DNA of 34,944 nucleotides from Pseudomonadales bacterium (GCA_023300545.1 JALZVT010000126.1:1-34944); one strand, 5' to 3'. Positions 1-8,790 are shown, numbered from the stretch's first letter. The notes: generated by a model not told the origin, from the sequence alone. Program-made: numbers and translations.

Positions 1-3000
1 CGCTGCTGTCGCGCGCCAATGGTGGTGGTGTGTTCGACCGCGCTTATGGTGACCGTGGCTCCCGGTACGGGAGTGGTTCTAATCAACACAAGGTTTAGGC
101 GTTCACCCGCTTCGGGCATAAAGGTAGGGCCCGAGCGTTCGGCGCTGTCGCCAACCGGGTTGAGACCGCTGTAGTCTACGTGCCAAAAGTTGCTCGGTTG
201 CAGAGTCCAGGTTTCAGTGCGGTCTAAGCTTGGAGGTGCGGTCAGTGTGAGTTGTGTCTGTGGCTCTAGGCGCGATGTCCATTCGATACGTTGGTCACGG
301 CGTCCAAACACCAGTGCTGCCTTGCCTGAGGTTTGCTCTGAGCCGCCAATAATAGCGATGGCCTCGTTCAGTACGGCCTCGTTTGCAAGCAAAGGCACCT
401 CAATAGAAAACCCACCCTGGTTGGGTGCTACGCGCGACACCTCGGTGACCATTCGCCATTCTTGATCGAACGAGAGGGTTCGATTGATGGTGACAAAGGG
501 CTTAGCAGGCATAGGCTTTAGGGTTTCGTCTTTGCTGGTTGTGGCGATCTTGCGATCGAACCCAAGACTGCCTCGGGCAATTTTGCCGTTTACCAAGCCC
601 GAAATTTGCCAGTCGCTGGAAGTGCTGGTTTGCAGCGCAGCGGGTGTGAGCGGCAGGTTCAGTTCAAAACGTTCAAGCTTTGCGATAGACCCCGTCATAA
701 GGACGCTGTGATTGCCTTTCGGTAGAACGATTTGCAACGTGCCTGGTTTCGGAGTTGCCAAAGTGGCTGGCTTACCGTTCAAGGTGACACTGTCGGGTAC
801 CCAGGCGTTGCTGATGGGGAGAGCGACTGCAACCAATTCTGCGCTTTGTAAGCCCAGCGTGATTGTAAGTGTTGAGTTGTTGGCGGTGACATCTGCACTT
901 TGCAAACTGGCGCAGTTGGGGAAGCACGCCGGCTTTTCGAGCAACCTAGACTCCAGTTGTTGCAGTAACTCCGGGCTCACACCTGCGGGCTTTGCAGCGC
1001 TGACTTCTGTAGATGGCAGGCTGATCAAGGCGAGCAATACAACCGGAGCTAGCCGTGCCGCAAACGCGGGCAGTGCGGCGCGGGCCTGCTTGGTTAGCAG
1101 CGCGAGCATCATCAAGGCGGTGACCGCCAACAACAGTGCCGCAACCAGCGCGTTGATGATGCGGGTGGCGGTGGGCGGCAGCCATGTCAGTTTAATGGAT
1201 TGTTCTGCGCTTACCGGACCGTCCCAGATTAGCGAAGCTTGGTTCCAGCGCCATTCAGGCTGGCCTGGGCCGGTTTGAACCTGCAGTCCTGGGGAGTATT
1301 TTTGCGGCGGGGGCGGGGGCTGAGTCGTTTTACGCATTCGGCTGCTACTAACAACGACTTCTTCAATTCCCTCGTCAGCCATAGAGCGCATTTCTGATTC
1401 GGGAGAAGCCATGTCATAGATCGCTGAGTCATTCGGTTCGTAATAATTTCCCTGCATCACAGAATAGTGCTCGAGCTGCGGGTAGAGCGCCTGCCGAGCG
1501 TGAGTGACGGACTCATTGATTGCCATGAGTGTTGTTAAGCCCAGCCAACCCCAAGCGATAACGGTCAGAAAGCGGAGAGCGCCAGCGTGAGAGATGTGGC
1601 GTATAGCGCTTAACAAACCCACGGCGAGCAACCACGCGACAGCGATACTTGGTGCGGTATGCATGAGCAATGCCGCGGTAATAACCAATAAAATCGTAAA
1701 ACCTCGGCCGAGAAAGCGCCACGCGAGTACGCCGAGCAGTACCAGTACAAAAATCTTCCACAGACTCCAGCGAGAAATCCACGCGTTGGGCGCCTGATCA
1801 ACCCCACGGGTCCACAGCAAGCGCCAGCCGGGTGGCATGTTGATAGTGGCGCGAAGTGAGTCTGAGTTTAGATTCCAGCCTGTTGCCTGCACTAGCTCAC
1901 CGCGATCGATCTCACTCATGGCGGAGATGCTGTAGCTGCCGGCCTGTAACTCGATACCTGGCTCGCTGCCGTCGGCACCAGAGCTCAAGCTGTTAATCAG
2001 TTCGTCCTGGCCGTTAACCGTGACTCGCCCCAGCGAATAAGAGGCGCTGAGTCGGCTGGCGTGATTGATTGTCGCCTGCAGGTTGTCGCGTACGACAAAG
2101 CCTGTGCCATCAAATTTCAACCAAATATCACGACTGACATTGAAGCGGTTGGGTGGTGGCGTTGGGTTGCCCCGTTGTTGCACCGCAATGCGTAACTCGC
2201 TCGCTGCCTCTGGAGTCGTATCGAGCAAAAAGCCGCGTAGATCTTCACCGCGAAACGGCGCTGCTGTTTGCGTGAGGTCGATTGGCGCGGCGCCAGACAG
2301 GTCTGTCAGACGTAGATTGCGCTGGGGTTGAAAACCCCATATCTCCTGGGTTGGCCAGTTGTCCGTTGTTGCCACCGGAGCAATGACTGAAGGGCTGTTG
2401 AGCGCACGCGCGCGGACGATAACTCGGTGCTCACCGGGTTCTACCTGAACTTGCAGATCGCCGTTTGGTAACAGGCGAGCCGGCAACGCGCTTTGAAAAG
2501 CAGTCATCTCGAAGTCGTTTAGCAGCACACGGCCCAGCGTTTCGAGCCGTGGTTGTCCAGCCACGGTAAGCGTCACAGTGGTGACCATCTGTAGCGGATA
2601 GTTGTCAACAATTTGCCGAAACACGTCTGCTGACAAACTGTTGCGTTGTGTTTTGCCAGTTTTGCTGTCGCCTTTACCCAGCAACAACCGATTGCCATTG
2701 CGGCTTGGACGCAGTACTGCATTGCCATCAATTTGCAGATTAACAATGCCGGTGTGGGCTGGTAGTTGCAGGCTGGTTGGTCGCTTGCCCCAATTAATAA
2801 GTCCGGTAATGGTGTAGTTGCCGGGTTCGAGTATGACCGACGGGCCTGCGTTACCCCCGATAACAGTCAGGGGCGAACCATTGGCCTGTACATTGGTTGG
2901 CCAGTTGGGGTGGTTGCCCGGCAGCTCCACTCGTGAGGTTGCAAAAACCTGCGCCTGCATCGTGAAGTTGACGCGCGAGTCGACCTGAACGTCGAGCGTG

Positions 3001-3233
3001 CTCACCCAGGCGCAGCGTTCGGGATCGCCACTGAGGGTGTTGCGAGGACAGGCTAGATTTTGGTGAGGGTGCAATACCCACTCAACCCAGGGTTCTAAGT
3101 CAGGCGGAACGTAGGGCTCAGTGGCTGTTGCGCTCATTGGTAGCAACAGTATCGGTAGCATTAACAAGGCGCACAACAAAGCGCCCAGTTTGTGGACAGA
3201 GACAGTGGTGTGAGCGCGTGGCTGCGTGACCAT
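1..3233 (-). CDS. Large exported, membrane-anchored protein of unknown function (3' end beyond window)
   Basis: The minus strand is open from the ATG at 3233 through position 1 without a stop, giving at least 1,077 residues; the C-terminus lies outside the window. I do not recognise the family. Residues about 13-38 form a signal peptide (core LLCALLMLPILLLP, then MSATA). A long extracytoplasmic beta-rich region follows to about 485, with a Cys pair (LACPRN...ERCAW). About 490-570 holds roughly four hydrophobic segments. Next comes an acidic stretch with EEVVVSSSRMRK at about 621-632, followed by a proline run. Two more membrane segments lie at about 690-743, then a second beta-rich extracytoplasmic region with a CFPNC pair. 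The start gives an intact signal peptide; the ribosome site (GAGG) is weak. The gene sits 86 bp downstream of the Fe-S protein gene on the same strand, so co-transcription is plausible. High confidence it is a gene; function unknown. Confidence 0.85.
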   Translation of the reverse strand, partial: MVTQPRAHTTVSVHKLGALLCALLMLPILLLPMSATATEPYVPPDLEPWVEWVLHPHQNLACPRNTLSGDPERCAWVSTLDVQVDSRVNFTMQAQVFATSRVELPGNHPNWPTNVQANGSPLTVIGGNAGPSVILEPGNYTITGLINWGKRPTSLQLPAHTGIVNLQIDGNAVLRPSRNGNRLLLGKGDSKTGKTQRNSLSADVFRQIVDNYPLQMVTTVTLTVAGQPRLETLGRVLLNDFEMTAFQSALPARLLPNGDLQVQVEPGEHRVIVRARALNSPSVIAPVATTDNWPTQEIWGFQPQRNLRLTDLSGAAPIDLTQTAAPFRGEDLRGFLLDTTPEAASELRIAVQQRGNPTPPPNRFNVSRDIWLKFDGTGFVVRDNLQATINHASRLSASYSLGRVTVNGQDELINSLSSGADGSEPGIELQAGSYSISAMSEIDRGELVQATGWNLNSDSLRATINMPPGWRLLWTRGVDQAPNAWISRWSLWKIFVLVLLGVLAWRFLGRGFTILLVITAALLMHTAPSIAVAWLLAVGLLSAIRHISHAGALRFLTVIAWGWLGLTTLMAINESVTHARQALYPQLEHYSVMQGNYYEPNDSAIYDMASPESEMRSMADEGIEEVVVSSSRMRKTTQPPPPPQKYSPGLQVQTGPGQPEWRWNQASLIWDGPVSAEQSIKLTWLPPTATRIINALVAALLLAVTALMMLALLTKQARAALPAFAARLAPVVLLALISLPSTEVSAAKPAGVSPELLQQLESRLLEKPACFPNCASLQSADVTANNSTLTITLGLQSAELVAVALPISNAWVPDSVTLNGKPATLATPKPGTLQIVLPKGNHSVLMTGSIAKLERFELNLPLTPAALQTSTSSDWQISGLVNGKIARGSLGFDRKIATTSKDETLKPMPAKPFVTINRTLSFDQEWRMVTEVSRVAPNQGGFSIEVPLLANEAVLNEAIAIIGGSEQTSGKAALVFGRRDQRIEWTSRLEPQTQLTLTAPPSLDRTETWTLQPSNFWHVDYSGLNPVGDSAERSGPTFMPEAGERLNLVLIRTTPVPGATVTISAVEHTTTIGARQQ

Positions 3234-3269
3234 GGAGCAAGCGTCCTCGAAAGCGAATGGGGCGAGTTT

Positions 3270-3283
3270 TTATCGTCCGATAA
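3270..3283. promoter_or_regulatory. 14-bp near-palindrome upstream of the large membrane protein gene
   Basis: TTATCG-TC-CGATAA reads as a 6+2+6 inverted repeat 37 bp upstream of the ATG at 3233. It lies in the 86-bp gap between two minus-strand genes. It could be an operator or a small RNA hairpin. No regulator gene is nearby to support either reading. Confidence 0.3.
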
Positions 3284-3301
3284 GTCTATCAGCCTACGGG
3301 G

Positions 3302-3317
3302 CAGCTCTTTCGAGCTG
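3302..3317 (-). promoter_or_regulatory. Intercistronic hairpin with GAAA tetraloop
   Basis: Read on the minus strand, CAGCTC-GAAA-GAGCTG forms a perfect 6-bp stem closed by a GNRA tetraloop, starting two bases after the TAA stop at 3320-3322. No U-run follows, so it does not look like a classical intrinsic terminator. An RNA-stability or partial-termination element between the two genes is more likely. Confidence 0.4.
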
Positions 3318-3319
3318 AC

Positions 3320-4159
3320 TTACTCGGACGTGTGGGATGCGACAATTAATGGCACAACGTCTTTGCTTGGTTTGCCGCAACTGGGCAGTAGTTCGATTGA
3401 TTGTGGGGCGGGTTCCACAGAAATGGTCTGCACACCGGTTGGCGTAGTGAAGGTTGCTTGGTGCAGCGTTTCGCTTTGCAATACACCGGCATCTTCGATG
3501 GCGTGTTCAGCAACCTGTGCCACCTTCGAATACCGGGTCTGGCCGCGCAGAAATTCCCGTGCCAGTTTGTTGACTTCGGTTTGTGCGAGAAAGCGTGGTA
3601 CGTCTGCAGGCATAACCCGGCCATACAGCGCCGACTGAGGCAGGACTAGAACGTTAGGCGCGTAACGATGGCCTCCGACATGAGTGGTTTGCCATGCGCG
3701 TCCTTGTATCTCGCCGTGCAAAGCAGCGTAGGTGGGGCGACCAAATTTTGCGCAACAGACGTCACGCTTGGCGTTGGTGCACACAAAATACTGAGGTTGG
3801 GTGACTTCGGGCAGCGGCGTGTTGACTAGATCAAGCTGGTGTAGCGCGGATTCGGACGCAACTGTCAGCCCGCCAAGACGACCGCCACGAGATACATAGA
3901 CCTGGATGGTGTTGGTGCGTTCCGGGCGTCGAATAAACTGTGGTCGGGCGGTGATCCCAAGATTCGCAAAGTGACTAATAGTCTCAGCGAGCCAGGCTTT
4001 GGTGGGTTCGAGCAATTGATTGTTGTCGAGTGCCTTGGCGGTCCAGGCTCGGCGATATTCGAGCATGATCCAGACATCTACCTGTATGGCAGTACCCGGC
4101 ATGGGTTCGCCTGCGGCGGTGCAGACTTGCGAGCAATACTGCTTATCAACTGTGGTCAC
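3320..4159 (-). CDS. Sucrase/ferredoxin-like family protein (thioredoxin-fold [2Fe-2S])
   Basis: This 279-residue protein matches the sucrase/ferredoxin-like family (Pfam Sucrase_ferredox). The signature is CTNAKRDVCCAKFGRPTYAAL (written here as two overlapping parts: CTNAKRDVCC at 127-136, then AKFGRPTYAAL) and THVGGHRYAPNVLVLP around 159-174. C127, C135, C136, H160 and H164 are the likely cluster-binding positions; an N-terminal C9/C13 pair is also present. Family members are thioredoxin-fold ferredoxins; despite the name, sucrase activity is not established. The start is GTG at 4159, with GGAAG about seven bases upstream. It is divergent from the CoA-transferase gene at 4270 and upstream of the large membrane protein gene, with which it may share a transcript. 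The electron partner is unknown. Confidence 0.88.
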   Translation of the reverse strand: MTTVDKQYCSQVCTAAGEPMPGTAIQVDVWIMLEYRRAWTAKALDNNQLLEPTKAWLAETISHFANLGITARPQFIRRPERTNTIQVYVSRGGRLGGLTVASESALHQLDLVNTPLPEVTQPQYFVCTNAKRDVCCAKFGRPTYAALHGEIQGRAWQTTHVGGHRYAPNVLVLPQSALYGRVMPADVPRFLAQTEVNKLAREFLRGQTRYSKVAQVAEHAIEDAGVLQSETLHQATFTTPTGVQTISVEPAPQSIELLPSCGKPSKDVVPLIVASHTSE

Positions 4160-4269
4160 TTACTTCTTCCACCTTACTGGCTTGGTCATTGGCTTGCGTT
4201 GTCACCCACAGCATATAGCATCAAGCAAAAAGCAGGGCGCGCCAGCTCTGAAAATAGCGGAGAGATGCG

Positions 4270-5475
4270 GTGGACGACGAGTTCTTGTTTGAGGGGTTAA
4301 AGGTGCTGGATGTGGGTACCTGGATTGCGGCGCCGGTTGCCACCACTATATTGGCAGACCTCGGCGCTACGGTGATAAAGATCGAACAGCCGGGGGTGGG
4401 TGATGCTTACCGTAATTTTGCGCTGTTGCCGTCGACGCCGGATGCCGATATCAATTACGCATGGGCACTCGACAATCGCAACAAACGTTCGCTGGCGCTA
4501 AACCTAAAAACGATTGAAGGCATGGCGATATTGCATCAGCTGATTAGTGACTGTGATATCTATGTCACCAACCACCCGCAGCCGATGAGACGCGAACTGG
4601 GGTTGATGTATGAAGACATCAAGACGCTCAACGATTCGGTTATTTATGCCTCGTTGACGGCGTACGGTGAAGAAGGGCCAGAGCGCGATCGCGAGGGCTT
4701 TGATTTGGTGGCCTACTGGGCGCGTTCAGGTCTAATGGACAATGTACGTGCCGTTGGCGCTGAGCCATCGCAGTCGTTACCGGGTATGGGTGATCACCCG
4801 ACTGCCGTTGCGATGTACGCCAACATTGTCACCGCTCTGCTGCGTCGAGAACGCACGGGCAAGGGTGCAAAAGTGCATACCTCGTTGTTGGCCAACGGTG
4901 TCTGGGCGGCATCAAGTGTGGCTCAGGCAGTGTTCTCCGGTGCCAATTTCAGCAACCATCGTCACCCGGAGCGTATGCCGTTTTCACGGGCGCTTTATGA
5001 AACCATTGACGGTGTGTGGCTGCAGTTCACCATGGTGCGTACGGTCGAGGAGTTTGACGCGTTTGTGTTGGCGCTTGAGTTGCCTGAAATATTGATCGAC
5101 GAGCGTTTTTTAACGCCGGAACTGCGTTTTGCTAACGGTGGTGCCCTTACGGATGTTATTCGCACGCGACTGTCGCAACAGAGTGCGGCGCACTGGATGG
5201 TGATTTGTAAAGAAGCCGGTGTGCCCGTCTCGCGGATGGAAACCTTGCACGATCTTGTCGACGACCAGCAGGTGGCAATCAACGGTATCACCGTGACCCC
5301 CGTTGAAGACGTGGGTGTTGATCGCATGATTCGCGACCCTTTGAACATAGATGGTGTGAAACGGGTTGGAGTTAAAAAATCGCCAACGCTTGGCGAACAC
5401 ACCGACGACGTATTGCGCGAACTAGGTCATTCGGACGCACAGATCGCGGTGTTGCGCGAAAAGGGCGTGGTTTAA
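4270..5475 (+). CDS. CaiB/BaiF class III CoA-transferase family protein
   Basis: This 401-residue cytoplasmic enzyme belongs to the class III CoA-transferases, which move CoA between carboxylic acids through an aspartyl-CoA thioester. The N-terminal nucleotide-fold start (GLKVLDVGTWIAAPVATT, residues 9-26) and IKIEQPGVGD (37-45 region) are typical. D175 in PGMGDHPTAV aligns with the catalytic Asp of formyl-CoA transferase. The GKGAKVHTSLL segment after it is also family-conserved. The start is GTG at 4270, with GGAGA about six bases upstream; this also removes overlap with the divergent gene. It ends four bases before the stop of the next, convergent CoA-transferase gene. The substrate cannot be read from sequence. 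Confidence 0.9.
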   Translation: MDDEFLFEGLKVLDVGTWIAAPVATTILADLGATVIKIEQPGVGDAYRNFALLPSTPDADINYAWALDNRNKRSLALNLKTIEGMAILHQLISDCDIYVTNHPQPMRRELGLMYEDIKTLNDSVIYASLTAYGEEGPERDREGFDLVAYWARSGLMDNVRAVGAEPSQSLPGMGDHPTAVAMYANIVTALLRRERTGKGAKVHTSLLANGVWAASSVAQAVFSGANFSNHRHPERMPFSRALYETIDGVWLQFTMVRTVEEFDAFVLALELPEILIDERFLTPELRFANGGALTDVIRTRLSQQSAAHWMVICKEAGVPVSRMETLHDLVDDQQVAINGITVTPVEDVGVDRMIRDPLNIDGVKRVGVKKSPTLGEHTDDVLRELGHSDAQIAVLREKGVV

Positions 5476-5479
5476 GATC

Positions 5480-6754
5480 CTAACTCCGAGTGCCAGGCAT
5501 TCTGGGCTTGGTGCCAATGATGCCTTTGGTTTCCAGCGCCTCAAGCTGTGCATTGGTTTGACCGAGAAGCTCGCCCAGCACCTCGGTATTGTGCTCTCCC
5601 AGAGTTGGCGCTGGGTTAACAATGGCGATGGGCTGGCCATTCACCTGATAGGCGGCTGAGCCGTTCGGCTGATTGCCAACAAATACGCGTTCTTGCCACT
5701 GCCAAAACTTGCGTTCGTTTAGATGAGGGTCGTGCAAGGCATCAAATGCGCGGCGAGCAACAGCGGCGGCTATACCTGCACCCTGCAATACTGCTGCAAC
5801 GGAGTTTGCTTCTTGCGTCGAGGTCCACTGGGCTAATGCCTCATCGATCTGTTGTGCCACGCTCACGCGCGCAGGTCCGCTGTTGTAGCTTTTGTCAAAG
5901 TGCGCGAGGGCCTCGCCGGTGACGCGCTTCAAGGCCAACCACTGATTGTCGTCAAACACCTGCACCAGCAACCAGGTTGGTTCGCTGTCACTGTCACTGT
6001 CGGGCAGGCAGGGGTATACCCCGTGTGGGGCAAACTCTGAGTGGGCATTACCGTTTCGAGGCGGAGCCTCGTCGAGCGCCGACTGGTGCAGAATGCCGTG
6101 GATACCCAGTGGGAACAGGCCTTCGACCTGGGACAGGTCAACGCGCTGGCCCTCGCCGGTGCGTGCCTGGTGGCGCAGCGCAACCAACATTGCACTGGCC
6201 CCGTTTAGACCCCCAACCGCGTCGCCGTATGCAACGTGCTGCATGGTGGGTAAGTCTTCTGCGAAGCCGTTCATGTGTGGAAGCCCCGACGCCTGTTCGA
6301 CGGTCGACCCATAAGCTCGGAATTTCTGCCACGGCCCGGTGGTGCCAAAGGCCGGCATAGAAACTAAAATAATATCTTTGTTGGCCTGTTTGAGAGTGTC
6401 GTAGTCGAGCCCGAGTTTTGGTAGCACCGAGCCGGAGAAGTTTTCGATCACGGCATTGGATTTTTTCACCAATTGCAGAAACAACTCACGACCTTCTGCT
6501 GACTCAAGATCCAGTGTCACATTGCGTTTGTTGCGGTTAACACCGTTGTAGCGTTCGGATTTTTCGGCGCCATTGTCAGCGATCCACTCGGGCGTTGCTT
6601 CCCAGCTGCGCCACCAGTCGAAGCGTTCGCAGCTCTCGACCTTGATAACGTCAGCCCCCATATCTGCGAGATGGCGCGCAGCAAGTGGGCCGGCCCAGCC
6701 CATGCTGAGGTCGACGATGCGAATGCCCTTTAGCGTGGTTGCGCGATCAGTCAT
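5480..6754 (-). CDS. CaiB/BaiF class III CoA-transferase family protein (Asp-containing member of a pair)
   Basis: The protein has 424 residues. Its N-terminus carries GIRIVDLSMGWAGPLAARHL (residues 10-29) and GADVIKVES, followed by NRNKRNVTLDL (73-83). D178 in HVAYGDAVGGLNGA is the expected catalytic aspartate. The next segment, GEGQRVDLSQVEG, matches the family. Its ATG overlaps the stop of the upstream CoA-transferase-like gene by eight bases, which implies translational coupling and perhaps a heteromeric enzyme. Two-subunit class III transferases are known, for example BbsEF in benzylsuccinate metabolism. The gene sits in a minus-strand operon with a dehydrogenase (8674-7877). The acyl substrate is unknown. 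Confidence 0.9.
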   Translation of the reverse strand: MTDRATTLKGIRIVDLSMGWAGPLAARHLADMGADVIKVESCERFDWWRSWEATPEWIADNGAEKSERYNGVNRNKRNVTLDLESAEGRELFLQLVKKSNAVIENFSGSVLPKLGLDYDTLKQANKDIILVSMPAFGTTGPWQKFRAYGSTVEQASGLPHMNGFAEDLPTMQHVAYGDAVGGLNGASAMLVALRHQARTGEGQRVDLSQVEGLFPLGIHGILHQSALDEAPPRNGNAHSEFAPHGVYPCLPDSDSDSEPTWLLVQVFDDNQWLALKRVTGEALAHFDKSYNSGPARVSVAQQIDEALAQWTSTQEANSVAAVLQGAGIAAAVARRAFDALHDPHLNERKFWQWQERVFVGNQPNGSAAYQVNGQPIAIVNPAPTLGEHNTEVLGELLGQTNAQLEALETKGIIGTKPRMPGTRS

Positions 6755-7940
6755 TTTGATAGTTACCGGTGTGTGCGCCTAGTGCCGCAACCTGGCCGCC
6801 GGCAATGGGCGGCGTTGTGAACAATCGAAAAGGCGTGCCAGGCACGGTTAGCTGTGTGCCTGCCGGGAAATTTATGGAGGTGAACGCGCCGCGTTCGACA
6901 AACTGATCAACTCGGAACAGTTCTTCCATGGTGGGGACTCTTGCCAACGGCACGGCCTGTTGCTGGCCGCGGTAGAACACGTCTTCCGCGCTAAGCAGCA
7001 ACAGCTTTTCCTGAATCATTGGCTCCAGTATGTCTGCGGCTTCAAGTCGGCCGACGGCGGTTTGAAACAGGGGAAGGTCTGCGAACTCCTGCATGTCGAG
7101 CAATTCGCAAAAGCTGTGCCACTGACTGGGTGTGAGTGCGGTGACGCCAAGCCAACCGTCTTTGCAAGGGTAGACGCCCATTGGATAGGTGGGCGGAAAT
7201 CGGTTCACGCCCATGCGCTCGGCATGCAGCCCTGAGTTGTAACTGCCGACTACGCCCACCTCGGTAAAGCACATCATGGCTTCCATGATACTGGTTTCAA
7301 GATTGACGGGCTCAGTGCGATTGCCTAGCTCACTGGCGATCACTTCGCCCAAGCTGCCAATAAAAGCAGTGTTACCGCCAACAATTTGCGCCTGATAGCC
7401 AGTGGGAATAAGTGGTGGGCCCTCGATGCGGCCGATGGTGCGCAGCATGCCGTTCATGGCAAAACACACCCCGTCGCTGCCGGTGTAATTGGCGTAGCTT
7501 TCCCCTGTACCAAACCAACTGATAACGCTGCGAACGTTCACGCCGGTGGCGAGCCAGCCAGGGTTGTTGCCGTCATCGAGTAAGAGAGCGGCGCTGGTGA
7601 GCACGCGTTTGATATCTACCTCGTTAAGCGCGCTCGCCACCACGCTGCGTTTGTTGGCGTTCAACCAGCCGTGCAGCGCGCTTGCGTTGCTGCTGTGTTC
7701 ATTGCTGACAACGGGTGGCAGCAAACGGGTTGCGAAGCCGTTTGGAGGTTCGAGATTGATTACCTCGGCGCCGTGGTCGGCAAACAGCTTGGCGCAGTAT
7801 TGGGTTGAGACGCTGCCACCGATGTCGACGACACGTAACCCAGCCAAAGCGCCTTCGAACAATGAGCTAGGCAAAATCAGGGTGCGAGTTTGGTGTTGTT
7901 GGCCAGCCCTTGGGCCTGAGCGACGTAGCCTCTGTTCCAT
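6747..7940 (-). CDS. Divergent CaiB/BaiF-like protein lacking the catalytic Asp
   Basis: The CaiB fold is recognisable from AGLRVVDIGGSVSTQYCAK, GAEVINLEPPNG, NANKRSVVAS and the C-terminal RVPTMEELF and GTPFRLF segments. Where the neighbouring homologue has YGDAVGGLNG, this one reads YQAQIVGGNTAF, so Gln replaces the catalytic Asp by the VGG alignment. It may be a non-catalytic partner of the next gene, which overlaps its end by eight bases. The start is uncertain. The frame is open from GTG at 7970; ATG at 7940 is chosen here, while TTG at 7874 would begin just after the upstream dehydrogenase stop and best fits the usual N-terminus. None has a clear ribosome site. Choices upstream of 7874 overlap the dehydrogenase gene. 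Confidence 0.82.
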   Translation of the reverse strand: MEQRLRRSGPRAGQQHQTRTLILPSSLFEGALAGLRVVDIGGSVSTQYCAKLFADHGAEVINLEPPNGFATRLLPPVVSNEHSSNASALHGWLNANKRSVVASALNEVDIKRVLTSAALLLDDGNNPGWLATGVNVRSVISWFGTGESYANYTGSDGVCFAMNGMLRTIGRIEGPPLIPTGYQAQIVGGNTAFIGSLGEVIASELGNRTEPVNLETSIMEAMMCFTEVGVVGSYNSGLHAERMGVNRFPPTYPMGVYPCKDGWLGVTALTPSQWHSFCELLDMQEFADLPLFQTAVGRLEAADILEPMIQEKLLLLSAEDVFYRGQQQAVPLARVPTMEELFRVDQFVERGAFTSINFPAGTQLTVPGTPFRLFTTPPIAGGQVAALGAHTGNYQND

Positions 7941-8674
7941 GTTGGGCTGACGGTCAGTTCGTTGATGCACACGTGTGCTGGCAGTGACGATAGAAAGCGC
8001 ACGATATCGCCGCAGTCCTCTGGCTGTACCATCTTTGCCCGGTCTTCGTCTGAAACGGGAACCGGTCGGTTATCGAGAATAGGGGTAGCGACTTCTCCGG
8101 GACAGATCGCGCAAGCGCGCACACCGTAAATGCCGGCCTCCATGTTGATGCTCTCATTCATCGCGTTCATGCCGTGTTTGGCCGCTGTGTAGGCCGGACC
8201 GGTAACAACGCTGACGTGTTTACCTGCCCAGGAGGAGATGTTGATGATCAAGCCACCACCCTGGTCAATCATCTGTGGCAAAACCGCCTTACAACAGTAG
8301 AACGCACCGTCAAGATCGATGCGAATAACGCGATCCCAATCGTCGAGCGACACGTTGTGCCAATTGCGCTCTTTGACGTTGATCCCGGCGCTTGCTACCA
8401 GTACATCCAGTTTGCCGTGTTGGTCGATGATGCGTTTCGCAACGGCTTGCACGCTGTCACGATCAGCAACATCGAGTTCTTCTATAGTGACTGTTGCTAC
8501 AGGGTAGGCGTGAGCCTGAATGTCGGCTGCAACCGCTTCGAGTACGTCGCGGCGTCTGCCCGACAGCACAACATGCATGCCAGCGGCTGCCAGTGAGCGC
8601 GCGGCACCCGCGCCAATGCCAGTGCCTGCGCCAGTGATCCAGGCCACCTGCCCGGTTAGATCCTGTAGTGCCAC
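7877..8674 (-). CDS. Short-chain dehydrogenase/reductase (SDR)
   Basis: This is a classical 265-residue NAD(P)-dependent SDR. The Rossmann glycine motif TGAGTGIG is at residues 14-21 and VASAGIN is at 93-99. The catalytic set is S147/S148 (INISSWAG), Y162 and K166 (AYTAAKHG), and CPGEVATPI follows. R40 and R41 after the second strand hint at NADP use; this is an inference. The start is GTG at 8674 with an AGGGG-type ribosome site upstream. It is the first gene of a minus-strand operon feeding the two coupled CoA-transferase homologues, so it probably oxidises or reduces a hydroxy/oxo intermediate of the same pathway. It is divergent from the oxygenase gene at 8791 across 116 bp. Confidence 0.92.
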   Translation of the reverse strand: MALQDLTGQVAWITGAGTGIGAGAARSLAAAGMHVVLSGRRRDVLEAVAADIQAHAYPVATVTIEELDVADRDSVQAVAKRIIDQHGKLDVLVASAGINVKERNWHNVSLDDWDRVIRIDLDGAFYCCKAVLPQMIDQGGGLIINISSWAGKHVSVVTGPAYTAAKHGMNAMNESINMEAGIYGVRACAICPGEVATPILDNRPVPVSDEDRAKMVQPEDCGDIVRFLSSLPAHVCINELTVSPTWNRGYVAQAQGLANNTKLAP

Positions 8675-8790
8675 GTTGTTGCCCCTTTTTGAATATTCTG
8701 TCTTGTTGTGATGCCGTTTAGTCTACCCCGCTGTCCTTTCTTGTCGCTGGGTTTTTGCCAAGAGTAGCCAACCCGGAGTAATCTCTAATA
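8675..8790. promoter_or_regulatory. Divergent intergenic region, probable back-to-back promoters
   Basis: These 116 bp separate the SDR operon (minus) from the oxygenase gene (plus), so promoters for both must lie here or close by. I can see no convincing -35/-10 pair or strong palindrome. A GGAG about 12-14 bases before the ATG at 8791 is a weak ribosome-site candidate. Confidence 0.4.

Noticed and set aside
190-1278. Three consecutive plus-strand open frames (190-465, 484-711, 712-1278)
   Set aside because: They are antisense to the continuous minus-strand reading frame of the large membrane protein, show no family features and have implausible composition.
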